Positions 11,016 through 23,800 of a stretch of 64,000 bases of DNA are shown here, piece by piece. Source of the DNA: Azolla caroliniana (Eukaryota > Polypodiophyta); NCBI GenBank assembly GCA_043228905.1, contig JBHGNT010000006.1, positions 16,864,001-16,928,000 of the forward strand, given 5' to 3'. A program made the position numbers and the translations under genes. Numbering within the stretch: position 1 is the stretch's first letter; each line of letters opens with the position of its first letter. The notes beneath the pieces were generated by a model that saw only the letters and a list, made by a program, of their open reading frames with translations, did no database searches and was not told the DNA's origin.

Positions 11016-12809
11016 ATGAATATGTATTGAGGTGGACATAAGAAGGAGGATACATATGTATATGTATGTATGTATGTTCAATTGAGGTGACCGGAGGAAT
11101 CCGGTGATGTTCCTGGCGATCGCCGGTGGACGTGATAAATACGGGCGCAGGGCCCTTTCTCTTCGTTTTCTCTGTTCTTTCGGAGCTGCCATGGCGACCT
11201 TGATTCCCGGCGTCCTGCTGCAACTCCTTCATCTTATGAATTCTTCTCTATCATCTCAGAACGCCCCTCCTTCCCTCCTTCAAGTTATCAGTATCGTCCC
11301 TGCCATCGCTGGAACAGACCTTTGGCCAAACCTTGGCTTCTACCTTCGCGTTTCTGATTCTTCACACGCTATCTATGCCTCTCTTGCTGAAGACCAAGAC
11401 CAATACCTCATCCTCAATGACAAGCTTCAGCTCGGACAGTTTATTTGTGTGGAACGTCTTGAAATGGGGTCTCCTCTTCCTGTTCTTCGTGGAGTGATTA
11501 TTCTTCCAGGTAGGCATCCTTTTTTTGGTTCTCCGGAAGATCTTGTTACCTCTGCTATTCCTTCCTTGCAAGTTGAACCTACTGTGGGGAAATCTCCTCC
11601 TTAGATCAGTTTTACACAGGATGTACATGGATATGAGGAAAAAGATGTGTTCATGGATTCTCCTGCAAATGGAAATGAAAAAATTGGTGGAAAGTTGAAT
11701 GGAAGTGGAATGTTAAGCTCCAATGGCAATGAACGTAGTGGAGATAGTGGAAATGGATATGGAAACTTGAACGGAAGTGGATGTGGAACTAAAAGTGGAA
11801 AGTTTAATGGGAATGGAGATGGGAACGGAAATGGAAATGGAAATGGAAATGGAAGTGAAGACAGAAATTCTAATGGAATTGGAAAAGTTGGAGAAAGGAC
11901 GGGGAATGTAAATTCTCCAATATCACCAGTCACTGAATCTGATCTTAGATTATTGCAGAATGCATCTACTTCTGGACAGAGTATGCATTATGTCAGAGAT
12001 TTGAGTGTAGCTCATGGAGTTATCTCCAACATAGAAAATGAAAAATCAGCAGCAGCTCTCACTAATATCACTGAGAAATCACACAATTTCCCCTCAGAAA
12101 ATCCTGAACTAAATGCACCTCGGAGAAGGAAATCTCAACCTACACCAGAAAAGGTGTTACAGGAGTCTAGACTTGGTACTACTCTATCTTCTTACTCGTG
12201 CTCAAGTTCTCCTGGGGGTTCTATTATACTATCAAGTTCTACTGACAAAGAATCAGCAGTATTGAGGCAATCAGCTTCAGGAAAAGTTGGCATTCAACAT
12301 AGGGCTACTCTATCAGCAGATGAGATTAAATCTCCGTTGAAGAGATCTACTTCAAAGTTTGAACATCATCTTCTTTCCAATCTGTCCTCTAATATGAAGC
12401 CTAAGAATAATGTGAGGGACTTGAATTCTAAATCTGGAGTTACAAGACAGAAGTGTAGCATGCAAGATGTTGTTAGAACTTCTGAATTTTCAGTGGGTTC
12501 TATAGAGAAGGGAAGTATAGTAGGAAAAGGAGCTTGTGCACGAAATAACATAAATTTGGCTTCAAGTACCTCAAAAATGGCTGGACTTCTTGCAATTAGT
12601 GCCAAGACATTGCGTAGAAGCTGGGAAGGGACAGGAATTAAGGAAGCGAGAGAGAAACTTAGTTTCTTTGGTGCAAACATGGATGCCATGATCAGTTCTC
12701 CAACAGTATGTTTCCTTTTATAATTGTGCTATGCTTTTATATGCTTTAGGGAAATTTATTGAAATACCCCTAATTGTTTGTGAAATTCTTAAAGTGCTTC
12801 CTAGGGTTT

Positions 12810-12812
<3 letters not shown>

Positions 12813-12847
<35 letters not shown>
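12813..12847. repeat. (AG)n microsatellite
   Basis: About 17 uninterrupted AG units lie in intron 1 of the DUF936 gene. Confidence 0.95.
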
Positions 12848-12850
<3 letters not shown>

Positions 12851-14220
12851 TTTTGATGCCCTTGGGAGACCGATCACGATCTACAAGATAGGGTATAGCC
12901 CATGGCAAGGATCTAATGTGGGCTCTCACAAGTTTATGAATTTGGCGCTACAATGTAAACCACCAAGCCAATAGTAATCAGGCTAAAGAAAGTTGTGACT
13001 CTTCTTTGTTGATGAGCTTGTGGTTGTATTGTTGTTCATCAACACCTTCTCCCCGTTTCTCTTGAGTTTTAGCATTGTTGGTCATATTCCTTAACCTTGT
13101 GTAGTGGGCCAAAACCTTGGTTAAAGAGGCAATGGTATCTCCTTGCCATTTCATAAAAAACTGTATAAAACAATGGGAAACATAGTGTTCTTTAGATTCC
13201 ACTCCTTGATGATGTTATTGATAGATTCTTTCTTCCACGTACACACATAGAGACTAGATTAGATTAGATTGAATTTTTATTGTTCACAAGGTGGCCCAAT
13301 TTTGAGTTATGGAACTGTATAAACATATATTGTATATGACTCATTCAAATGGGGGCTACTACTCTATAGTAAGAACTCTTTATGTGAAAATAATGCAGGT
13401 ACATATGTGCTCTCACCCTTCTTGGTGGAGATCTGTGTATGACGCTAAAATTATCATGCTTGTCTAACAAGTCATCATACTTCTTGCTAATTAATTATAT
13501 CTCAAGCATGCTAGAAATTAGTGATATTCATCCTCCCCTAGGTTTTCATTGCATATCGTTATACTCGAGTGATGAGTTGTGATATTGCCTAAACATGTAA
13601 CTTGTATGAGTGAGTTCAAATAAGTGTAAGGGCTCCTCGATAGCCAAGGCTCATGGAGGTAGTAAGATACTTTTGGATATGTTTTACCATGCTTATTTTC
13701 TACAGTATTAGGCCAACATTGAGGGTTAACATTTGCAATGTAATATTACAAATTGGACATTTTAGCATCTTTCCATTTCATTCTTAATGCTTCTGGTAAT
13801 CCATCCTTGATGATCATATTCTTCATAGCATTACTTGAGAGCTCCAATTGATCTTCTATCCCCATCATTTAAATCATTCATGATGTCAAGCACCAAATCG
13901 GACGAGAGGATTTTACTCCTTATTAGTTTTTTGTACATTCAATCTTACGTTCCAATCATGTGTTGGCAATCTGGGAACCGGTATATTCTTGACTTTTCGT
14001 GATGTACTTGTATACTTACTCTCTGCACCTCAAATACCTCTATAGATTGTACACCTATTTCTCATAGCATGTAAGGATAGGGTATTGAGGATTTAACTCC
14101 CAAATGTTTGTGTAAAAACAAATTTTGAATTTTCTCTATTTCATTCTATGCACCAAGTGAGATAATTTCACAACACATTTCCTCTCCATAGAGAAACTCA
14201 CTTGGATGACATTTCCTCTC

Positions 14221-14515
14221 CAAGGTCAAATATAATTGGTGAGACCAAAAATATAAAATCTTCATGTAATACATGTGACAATAAGTCCATTCTCGAAGTT
14301 CCAGAACTTTACTAATGAATGTTGTAACCAAGAGAGAGAGAGATAGATAGATAGATAGATAGATAGATTCTATTATTGTCTTCGAAGGTCACCAAGGTCA
14401 AATATAATTGGTGAGACCAAAAATATAAAATCTTCATGTAATACATGTAACAATAAGTCCATTCTCGATGTTCCAAAACTTTACTAATGAATGTTGTAAC
14501 CAAGAGAGAGAGAGA
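14221..14515. repeat. Duplicated 107-bp block with microsatellites
   Basis: Two nearly identical copies start with AAGGTCAAATATAATTGGTG at about 14221 and 14394 and run to TGAATGTTGTAACCAAGAGAG. Each is followed by a microsatellite: (GA)n then (GATA)n after the first, (GA)n then (GAAA)n after the second. A diverged third copy begins near 14801. This looks like serial insertion of related LINE 3' ends on the minus strand, each with its own simple-repeat tail. Confidence 0.75.
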
Positions 14516-14600
14516 AAGAAAGAAAGAAAGATATATTAACGTCTTCTAAGGCCAAATTTGGCCCATGAGACAATTGGTTTACAACAAAAGAGTATTTATC
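14515..14600 (-). repeat. LINE 3' end with (GAAA)n tail
   Basis: Reading on the minus strand, the segment matches the end of the LINE at 25480-25580. It includes the perfect palindrome GGCCAAATTTGGCC, then ATATATC and a (TTTC)n tail. Similarity also runs about 50 bp further into the LINE 3' UTR (TTTACAA and ATTTATCC region). Confidence 0.75.
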
Positions 14601-14786
14601 CAGTCATCATAACTAAAATAAAATTAAGTAAAAATAGAACTTAAACTAAAAGAGTTCTAGTAGTGTACAATATGTAGTATACTCGAAAGTGACTATACAC
14701 TAAGCCTAATTTTATTTCCACCCAAGCCTCTTGAAAAGAAGTGGGGGATCAAAGGGTCTTGATGTGGGTTCCAATGTAGAGATTCT

Positions 14787-14915
14787 ATTATTGTCTTCGA
14801 AGGTCAAATATGACCTATGAGACCAAAAATATTACATTTCATGTAACATGTGAAAGTGAGTAGTGGCTCTCGATGTTCAAGAACTTTACCAATGAATGTT
14901 GCAATCGGGAGTGCA
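14787..14915 (-). repeat. Second LINE-type 3' end
   Basis: The motif GTCTTCGAAGGTCAAATATG, continuing with ACCTATGAGACC, is a variant of the same terminal hairpin (GGTCAAATATGACC is palindromic apart from its centre). It is followed by a diverged copy of the block duplicated at 14221-14500. No microsatellite tail remains. Confidence 0.6.
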
Positions 14916-17900
14916 CATTTTGGTTGTGAGAGAATTTCATGCAAGGATTGGGCTTGATCGAAGATGTGTGGAAATCATGGTCGAATATGATCAAAGGCAA
15001 AGCATTGTATCAAAGTGTGATACTCAAACTCTGGAACTTGTTTATGGCAAAGTGTGAATAGTCGGCCGCTCTCATCACTTGTGCCCCAATGCCCTGTCTC
15101 ACATGGCAATGCATGTGAGCTAAGTCGCATGGAAACAATGGTTCAAATGACAGACAAAATGATGGGTTCTAACATGTATTGATGTGTATGGTTTCTGTAT
15201 CCCGCGAAAAATATGGTTTTGTAGTTAGTTGCAACATGTGTAATATAATGTGTGAAGCGTGAGCTTCCACATTTGTCCCATGTCATGATACATTGGTGTT
15301 GCAAAAATGCCTCATTTACAGAGGAATCTAGTGATGCATCATGAAGCAAGTGTGCTGGATCCCATCTACCAAGTCATTTTTCCATATCTTGTATCCAATC
15401 GGAACACAAAATTTCGTTTTTATGCGTCTTTTGGATCTTTTTGCTTGCTTCCCATGCGATACTAGAAAGTCAATTTGAGGAACTTTTTTGAACCTTAAGC
15501 ATGTATTCAACAACCCTTTCCATGGCCATTATCTCAATGGGAAGTGATCCCGTCTCAAGGAGGAGGGTGTATGGCGTTTGTTTCGTAACTTGTAGAAACT
15601 TCATAAGAATTCTTTTGGGACATTTTTATACTCTTTCCAAGTAGATTTAGGGAAGAATGTAGAATGTAGAAAGTGTAGATGTCCAAGAAAGCATAAAATG
15701 TAGAGAGTATTTTTGAGGTTTTTGAAAAAGGAGGAATTTTACATTTTGGGACTTGCATGAACAATTCAGGATGTATTTCCGTTTGTATTTTACATCAAAG
15801 GATTCTACTGAAATAATTTTTTTATCTAAATTTTTTTGCAGTCATCAATGGTGAGAAGATTGAGTGATGTGAATTCCAAAAATATTCAAAGGGTAGAAGT
15901 TCTTGATGTCAAAACGAACACCAAACCTGTGACTCTGACACCACCAAAAGGGAAAGACATGTCCCTGAGACAAAGTTATAAAAGTAAGAGGTCATTGAGG
16001 GCTTCTGAGGATCTGAAAAGAATAATGCAGGGGGATGCCACTTGGGATTGCCTTTCACCGGCTCTCTCAACATTGGGAAAGGTATGCATGTTGCTATTAT
16101 TAAATGCACCAAATGGGCTTGGATTTGTGAATTTGAATATCTTATCTATATTTATTTTCTAGGGTGCAATACACTGGAGAGACTGCTTCTTCAGCTGCTG
16201 TGGAAGCCTTGAAGGAGGCTTCTGCTGCTGAAAGTGTTATAAGAAGTTTGAGGTATGCATATTTTTTGTGCTGAATTCTAATAAGTAATCGAAGTATTAC
16301 AACTGATGTGCTGAGGGTTCAAAAATTAGGCTCTGGTATTGCATGATCTATTTACAAAGTTGTGGCACTCCAAGATTTACCAATTTTAAAAATGGCAGGT
16401 AGCAACTGAAGATAGTAGTTTTTGATAATCCTACTCGTTGCATTTCTCTGAAGCTCCCTTTAGCATTATTGGGATCTTATTTGAGACTGAGATGATGGCC
16501 CCTGGTGCTTGAAAGTTATAAGGGACATAAAAATAATAGATGAATATCCTATTGTCACAATAAAACCAAAACTGAATGATAGTTTTGATCATAAAAAATG
16601 GACAACATTGAGAACATTACTTAAGCTATACCTTTTCTAACTGGGACGGCCTAACTGGGAATTCCGATTCTAGCAAATTCAATTGATAGTAACTTATCTG
16701 GATCTTAGTTGGTGAACTATTTTAGAAACCAAATTTTTTGTGTGTTATATGTCCCATACAGACTCTTGCAAATATGTGAAGCATTCTTTGGTTTACTACG
16801 TGAGGTTTTTCTTACATTATGAAGACGGTTCATAAATTATAAGGCAATAATCCTCAAATTATTTAAGATAGTTGGATGCTCTTATTGGTACTAAGTTTTC
16901 TACATAGTAACATTGACAACCGATAAAGTTTAGCTTGGTCTTTTTCCTTGGTTTTATTTCCTTTTTTCTGCTTGATTTTGCAGTATCTTCTCTGAACTTT
17001 GTTCTGGTGCAAAAATAGAGAATCCGCAGCCTTCAATAGAACAGTTTCTTGAGCTTCAAGATACATTGCTGCAGGCAACATCCATTCCAATTGCTTTTGC
17101 TGGCCCAGAAAATCTCCATAAAGAAGAAGATAGTTCTGAACTCAATCATACAGAACATGAATACTATAGAAACATATCTGTAGAAAAAGGAAGAATGGCA
17201 GACTTATGGGTCAGTGCAGCTTTGTCAATAGATATGGCTTCATTTTCATTGATGACCAGAGTGACCGACATGGCTGTCAAGAAAGATTCTGTCAAAAATA
17301 AGGCAGCATTGGTGCTTGAAAGAACATTTATAAATCAAATAACTAGTGGAATTTCAAGTAGAAAAGGAGTAGAATCAGCATGCTTACTCAGTGCAAATGA
17401 AAAGAAAACCCTGCATGTGAGCGAAGGAGGAGAGATGAAACAAAGTAGTGTTTCTTCAAAGACAACGCAACGCGGCCAATTTCAAAACGTCTCTCTAATG
17501 GGATGGCTTCAAGTAAGGTACAAAGCACAAAACTTACTTCTACAGTTGACAGTTCACCTAAATTCAGTTGGATGAAGGGTGATGGTTTGCAAGAAAATGC
17601 ACAGCTTGCGAAGAAGATACAAAACGAATCTCAAACCTGGTTTTTGAAGTTTTTAGAGGGAGCATTGGATAATGGCTTTCATATTTCAAATGGATTTGAA
17701 AGTGTGGCTGATGCTTCGGCTCTGAAACCTTCACCTCAAGATAAAAGTCAGATCGCATCTATGTTATCACAGCTGAAAAGGGTGAATGACTGGCTAGATC
17801 AAGTAGGTTGTGGAAAATATGGGGCCTGTAATCTTGAACTGGTTGACACTGTAACTCGATTGAGGAGAAAAATATATACTTACCTCCTCCAACATGTTGA

Positions 17901-17952
17901 ATCAGCTTCTGTGGCATTGGGTAGTCAAAGCTCAGAAGCAGATTTGAAGTGA

Positions 17953-18340
17953 TTGGCAACAATCATAACCGGGAGGAGTAATTCTTGTAACTTTGTATCA
18001 TTATAATAATTTCTTGTAACATCAGTTGTGTACACTTGTATGCTGTTGTATAACGAGAAAACTTGGTCTATATTAATTATGCCATTTCCTAGGAAGACGC
18101 CCATTATCTTTGACTTGCCTTGTAATTGTGCACTAGAAAGATGATTAGCTTGTATTTCTATCATGAACAGAGGAACATTACATAGACCGAGTCTTCACAG
18201 TCGCCCATATTTTAGTGGGGCAATCATGTTTAAGAGTCGACATTTGACTTCACTATTTGAGCATTTAGCCCATGTTTTTTGGGAGACACATTTTTGGCAG
18301 TTTCATGACATCTTTCTTTTGCGAGTTTTTTTGCAGATAT
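17953..18340 (+). other. DUF936 3' flank
   Basis: This AT-rich downstream region probably contains the DUF936 3' UTR and polyadenylation signals. I cannot name one with confidence. It ends where the gypsy E LTR begins. Confidence 0.4.
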
Positions 18341-18580
18341 TGTAGTGTGCATGTGTTCCTTTGTGCCACCATTTTAGCACACCCTTTTTAGCATGCATGT
18401 AGCTAAGTTAACCCCCCCTTTTAGCACACCCTTTTTAGCATGCATATAGCTAAGCCAACCCAAATTGGTACCTTTGTATTGACTATAAATGGAGCAAGAA
18501 GTAAGAAGCTAAGTAAGTTGGTTTGGAGTTTCTTTATGTGCATTTCGCATATTGGTGGAGATGTGGGGCAAAATTTTAGC
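18341..18580 (+). repeat. 5' LTR of gypsy E
   Basis: This starts TGTAGTGTGCATGTG. It contains a tandem duplication of about 50 bp (CTTTTAGCACACCCTTTTTA followed by GCATGC, with a second copy directly after). A TATA-like GACTATAAATGGAGC lies near 18480-18495. The right edge is estimated. Confidence 0.65.
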
Positions 18581-18639
18581 GGCTAACACCTCGTTCATGA
18601 CGTCCCAACTCCTTCCCATCGCCTCCGAAGCCGATACCC

Positions 18640-18964
18640 CTATTTAGCTTGAGTTGTCGCAACCTCATGAGCAGCCACCCCACTTCCAAATGGAGCAACT
18701 CTTGCAAGTCCTCTCCAACGCTATATTTCAAATCAGCTCTTGAAACTTACCTTTATGGTGCTTATGGAAGAGCCAACCCCCACGTACAAGCATCCGCCTC
18801 TTTTGCTTCGCAGGCATGCACCGCTCTCGCCACCATCAATCACTCCACCCACACCATCTTGTTAGACTCTGGTAGTTGTATCTCTTCCATTAACACTGCC
18901 TTAGTTCACCAGTTGGGCCTCCCGACATCCACCGCTCCCTCCATACAAGTCCTTTTTGGCAATC
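18640..18964 (+). pseudogene. gypsy E gag/protease N-terminal part
   Basis: The frame ends in a retropepsin-like stretch: ILLDSGSCISSINTALVHQL keeps the catalytic D-S-G, followed by IQVLFGN. It is cut at 18964 by the LINE insertion. The protease resumes at 25587 with the sequence ending LGCDWFLKRPAIIDF. Confidence 0.7.
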
Positions 18965-18974
18965 ACAACTCTTT

Positions 18975-20453
18975 TTGGGATCTACATTGATGAGATCACT
19001 GATTTTATTGCTCGAAAGGGAGGCAAGGGAGTAGCTATTGGGAATACGCAAGTTAGTCTCTTACTCTACGTAGACGACATTGTCTTGCTCTCGGAGTCAA
19101 AACACGACCTATAAAAGCATCTTAATGCCCTAGATGACTTTTGTACACAACGAGGATTGGTAGTGAATCTAACGAAAACTAAAGTCCTTATCTTTCATAC
19201 ATTGTCCCGAGTTAGGAGTAAATGTCACCTAACCCTCTCTCATAAACTAGTTGAGGTAGTGGGATCATATGTATACTTGGGAGTCACTTTTAGTGCTCAC
19301 TCAGGTAAATTCTCGATGACCCAAGCAGCCAAAGATAGGCTAACGAGAGGGTATGCATCCCTCTCACTCTTAGAGAGACAATGCCACTAGACATACTTTC
19401 AAGAGCCACAGACTAAGGGATGGCTCTTCGACTCATTAGTGACCCCTTCCCTCATGTATGCATCAGTAGTATGGACTCTACGTCTACCATCCTTCATGTG
19501 GACGCAATTAGAGAGACCTTTGGTGACGATGTTATCACGTCAACTCCGAAGCAAATTGACAATACCGCACGACATTATTAGAGCAAAGTTTACTCTACCC
19601 CCGATGTTAGTAGAAGCACTCTTTCAAATGGTAGGTTTTATTCATCGGATACATAGCCAACCACAAGATAGGATATCTCGTCGAGCCTTTGAGGCATCCC
19701 AATCCCTACATGCATCTGGAGACACTAGCTCTTGGTATAGCATTGTGGTGAGTTGGTTACTTGCAAACGGCATAGACATTAATAACCTACTCCCCTTAAG
19801 TACAACCATTGGACTTATCAAACTCTAATCTCTCATAAAACCGTAATAAAATGATACGCCAAGAAATATGGCAAATTTACAATCAATATAAATGGATCAC
19901 CCCACGAGAGCCACTCCCATCTAAAATGTTGTACTATAAGGAACACTTCTTGCACTTCTCTAAGTTAGGTTTTATTACACGACCAACATATCTTGATACA
20001 TTATTATCAAATGCACTAAGGGTGGCCATTGGACAACTTAGGATATCATCTCACCAACTTGAGATTGAGAATGGTCGAGCTAATAGAGTCTCTAGAGAGG
20101 AAAGGCTATGTAGGTTATGCTACATAGAGATAGAGGATGAGTATCACTTCACATGCAAGTGCCCAACTTATGTCGAGATACGGGCGGAATACCAAGACAT
20201 ATTAGGACCCTCTCCCACCCTCTCCAAACTATTAGATACCCCGAGTGTAAAAAGACTAGGTAGGTATATCTTAGAGCTAAACCAACATAGGGAGAATAAA
20301 TTACAAAGTGTTAATCATAACCCTTTTACTATTCATCAACATGTAACTAGTGTAATTTTTCAAGAACAAGGGGAAACGATGAATGTGGATAGACTTACGC
20401 TGCTGAGTGTTACGAAGGCACTACGGCTCTTCTGTGTGCACAACGGATCGTGA
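18975..20453 (+). pseudogene. LINE reverse transcriptase fragment
   Basis: The frame opens TLFGIYIDEI and carries the active-site motif LLLYVDDIVLLSES at about 19047-19088. The thumb/connection follows (VNLTKTKVLIF, YVYLGVTFS). A C-terminal Cys-rich motif (RLCRLCYIEIEDEYHFTC) near 20107-20160 matches the zinc-binding region that follows RT in plant LINEs. Stops at about 19112, 19388 and 19826 and frame changes break it. The last 46 bases of the open frame run into the copia LTR and are not LINE sequence. No endonuclease is present because of the 5' truncation. Confidence 0.8.
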
Positions 20454-20828
20454 TGTGCTAGATCGTTTAGTGCTCAAGACAAAAAGGGGAAGGGGAAGGA
20501 GGCTTACCTCTGCACAATCCAAAAAGCTTCTACTTCATTACACGTAGAGCTCAACTCGCTCTCGTTAGTTTTCTATTTTTCTGTTCTTACTCTCTCCTTG
20601 CACTACACTCACTCTTACTCTTACTTCTTACTACTTTACTACACTTACTTTTTACCTAAGTTATAAGTGACTTATATATGCAGCTAATTAGATACCAGTA
20701 GCTAATTAGTTGTCAGTAGCTAATTAGTTGTTTCACCTTTATGTCCACTAGTAGCTAATTAGCTAATAGCTACTATAGCTTATTTCTCAATAAGCATCAT
20801 ATACGTTTGTTGAGCTTGCTTCTCAACA
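20408..20828 (-). repeat. 3' LTR of copia 1
   Basis: 421 bp, TG...CA ends. It carries three short AGCTAATTAG-type repeats near 20688-20765. On the minus strand a TATATATAAG box lies near 20668-20680. The 5' copy has one fewer AGCTAATTAG unit. Confidence 0.85.
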
Positions 20829-20846
20829 TTCCCCCTCAAGCTGAAC

Positions 20847-23800
20847 TTATCCTTTCTTGAGGCCATCTTCAATCTTCTTTTCTTCATGCTTTTCAACTAC
20901 CATGCCAATGGTTATAACTCCCATCATGTCTCTAAACTGTGTATGTTTTTCCATGCTCAATCCCTTCGTAAGAATATCAACCACTTGTTGATTTGTACTT
21001 ACATACAGCAGATCCACTTCTCCATCAATCGCTTTTTCTCTAACAAAGTGATAATGCACTTCAATGTGCTTTGTTCTTGCATGGAACATTGGGTTTTTTG
21101 CCATCTGAATGCTGCTCATATTGTCACACCAAATTGTGATAACACCATCTATATATTCTCCCAAACCAGAAAGCAATCTTCTTATCCATACCTCTTCACA
21201 GGTAGCTATTGTAGCTCCTCTATACTCAGCGTCAGTACTTGATAGTGCAAAAGTAGCTTGTTTCTTGCTACTCCATGAAATAGCTTCACTTCCCAATGTA
21301 AACATATATCCACTTGTGGATCTTCTGTCAGTTTGGCTTCCAGCCCAATCAACATCTGTATATCCTTCCAGCTTTATGTCCAAATTAGCCCTGTAAAACA
21401 GTCCATAGTTCTGAGTAGCTTTTACATACCTTAGAATTCTTCTTATGCAGTCGAAGTGTGGCTTTGTTGGCTGTTGCATAAACTGGCTGACTAATCCAAC
21501 AAGATAACTCAAATTAGGTCTTGTTATGGTCAAATATATGAGGCTGCCCACCATAGACCTGTACATGTTTACATCTTCTATTTTGGCTCCCAAATCAGCC
21601 CTCAAATTGCAATTCTTATCTAGTGGTATACCAATAGGTTTGCATCCAAGCATACCATACTTCTTCAACATTATTGTTGCATACTGTTTTTGCAACATAT
21701 ATATACCACTCTCAGATCTTATCATCTCAATGCCAAGAAAGTATCTCAGCTCTCCCAAATCCTTCATCTGAAATTGCATTTCCAGATTTCCCTTCAACTT
21801 ATTTATCTCTTCCATAGAATCACCTCCAATTATTAGATCATCAACATATATCAAGATCACAACAATGCAATCATTTAACTTCTTTACATATAATGATGGG
21901 TCAGCCTTCGACATTTTGAAAGCAAATTTTTTCAGAGATTCTGAAAGTTCCCTGTGTCATGCTCTCGGTGCTTGTTTCAGTCCATAGAGAGCCTTTTTTA
22001 GCCTACATACATATTCAGGATGCTTCCTATCTTCAAAATCTGGTGGTTGACACATATACACTTCTTCTTCTAAGTTACCATGTAAAAAACATTTTTTACA
22101 TCCATATGGTGCAGAACCCATCTTTTGGCTGCACCTATAGCAAGTAATGTTCTCAATGTTGCCATCTTTGCAACCGGTGCAAATGTTTCATCATAATCAA
22201 TACCTTGCATTTGGGCATATCCCTTTGCCACAAGTCTTGCTTTATGTCTACTAACATTTCCATTGGAATCATGCTTTGTCTTGTAGACCCATTTGCAACC
22301 TACCACATTTTTTCCTTTTGATAACTTCACTAAATCCCATGTTCTGTTTTCAGCCAATGCATCTATTTCTTCTTGCATTGCATTCACCCATTTTTTCTCA
22401 GCTTTTGCTTCATCAAAGCTGTTTGGATCGGGGATTTGTACCACTTTAGACATGTATGCATAATGCATAGCCATATATGTGTCATAGCCAAATCTTTCAA
22501 CAGTCTTTTTCTCTCTATCTGATCTTCTCAGTTTTTGATTTGCATCCTTCATTGCCCTTTCCATACCAGGGATTTTCAGGGATCCTATACCAAGCTCATC
22601 ATCCAATGATGTATCTAAATCTACATCTTCCATGTTTCTAGATCCATCATCAAGCATTTCATATTCTGGCAATGTTCACTAGAGTTCTGTTTTTTCTCTC
22701 AGTAACTCGATTTTGTTGTGGAGTATGTCTACATGTAAACTGTCTCCTTATTCCTTGATTGCATAGAAAATCAGAAAACTCATTTGAGAAGTACTCTCCT
22801 CCTCCATCAGATCTTAAGCATTTTATTCTAGTTCCAGACTACTTTTCCACCATACATTTAAACTTATGGAAACAATCAAATACTTCACTTTTTTCTTTCA
22901 TGAAGTAAACCCACGTTTTTCTTGAGCAATCATCAATGAAAGTTACATAAAACTTACATCCACTAATTGATGCATTTTTTGTTGGTCCCCATACATCTGT
23001 ATATACCAAATCCAACAAATTTTGGCTTACATGTCTTTCATGAGGGAAAGGCAACTTTTTTTGCTTTCCATATTGACATGCTTCACATATTTTTCCCATC
23101 TCACAGTCTTTCAACTTAGGCAGTCCAGCCACTACATCTTTCCTCAACATATTTTTCAATGTTTGCATACTTATGTGACCGATTCTTTTATGCCACATTT
23201 CCACTTCTAAGATTACACTCATTCCTTCTGTAAACATGGATGTAATCTTCCTAGGCATATCCACATCTAACACAAACATCCTTCCTTCTCGTTTTCCTTT
23301 TGCAATGAGATTTCCATTTTTCTCTATGAAGCATCCACTTTGCTTGAACTTAACCTGCATTCCTTGCTATACTATCTGTCCAACAGAAATAAGATTTTTT
23401 CCAAGGTTTGGAACATGCATCACATTTAGCATATACTTTGTTTTTCCTTTTTCTTCCCACAATGGGATATCTCCAACATGCTCTATTTGGTGAGTAGTAT
23501 TATCACTTGTCTATACATAACCAGGAATCTCTGGTTCTCTTAGACTTTCAAACCAATTTTTATGTCCTGTCATATGATTAGATGCCTCAGAATCTACATA
23601 CCACATAAACTCTTCATTGCATCTCTGTGAACATTCAGCCATTGTTGTTGTTTCATTTGCATCACAAATGCACCATCTTTATCACAATCTTCACTAGTTG
23701 AGGCATAATTATTTTGCTGTCTCTTCCCTCTTTTTTAATCATTTTGCTTTTTATAGCACTCAGCCTGTGTATGGCCTGGTTTTCCACAATACCAGCAGCC

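Larger units (their letters stand above)
12706..15841 (+). other. Intron 1 of the DUF936 gene
   Basis: The donor is ACA|GTATGT at 12706 and the acceptor TTTTTTTGCAG ends at 15841. Both flanking exons are in phase 0 and join in frame. The 3.1-kb intron holds an (AG)n microsatellite (12813-12847), a duplicated transposon-derived block (14221-14500) and LINE-type 3' ends (14528-14600 and 14787-14915). The rest shows no recognisable feature. Confidence 0.75.
11191..17952 (+). pseudogene. DUF936 family gene with in-frame stop (possible pseudogene)
   Basis: This matches the plant-specific DUF936 family (function unknown). The start [13 protein letters not shown] at 11191, followed by [13 protein letters not shown] and [19 protein letters not shown], is the family's N-terminal signature. 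Proposed exons are 11191-12705, 15842-16081, 16163-16252 and 16984-17952; all inferred introns have GT and AG ends. The C-terminal half carries EALKEASAAESVIRSL, a WVSAAL segment and SQTWFLKFLEGAL, all as expected for the family. The middle is Ser-rich with a Gly-Asn run near 11800-11860.

Three problems were seen. A TAG sits at 11602-11604 (codon 138), with the same frame open on both sides. Exon 3 reads in the conserved frame only if a non-consensus donor near 16089 is used or one base is missing. A third frame change falls between 17449 and 17575. A 50-nt GT-AG segment (17518-17567) could explain that last one, but it is short for a plant intron. Either the gene is recently dead or the assembly has errors. 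Confidence 0.8.
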
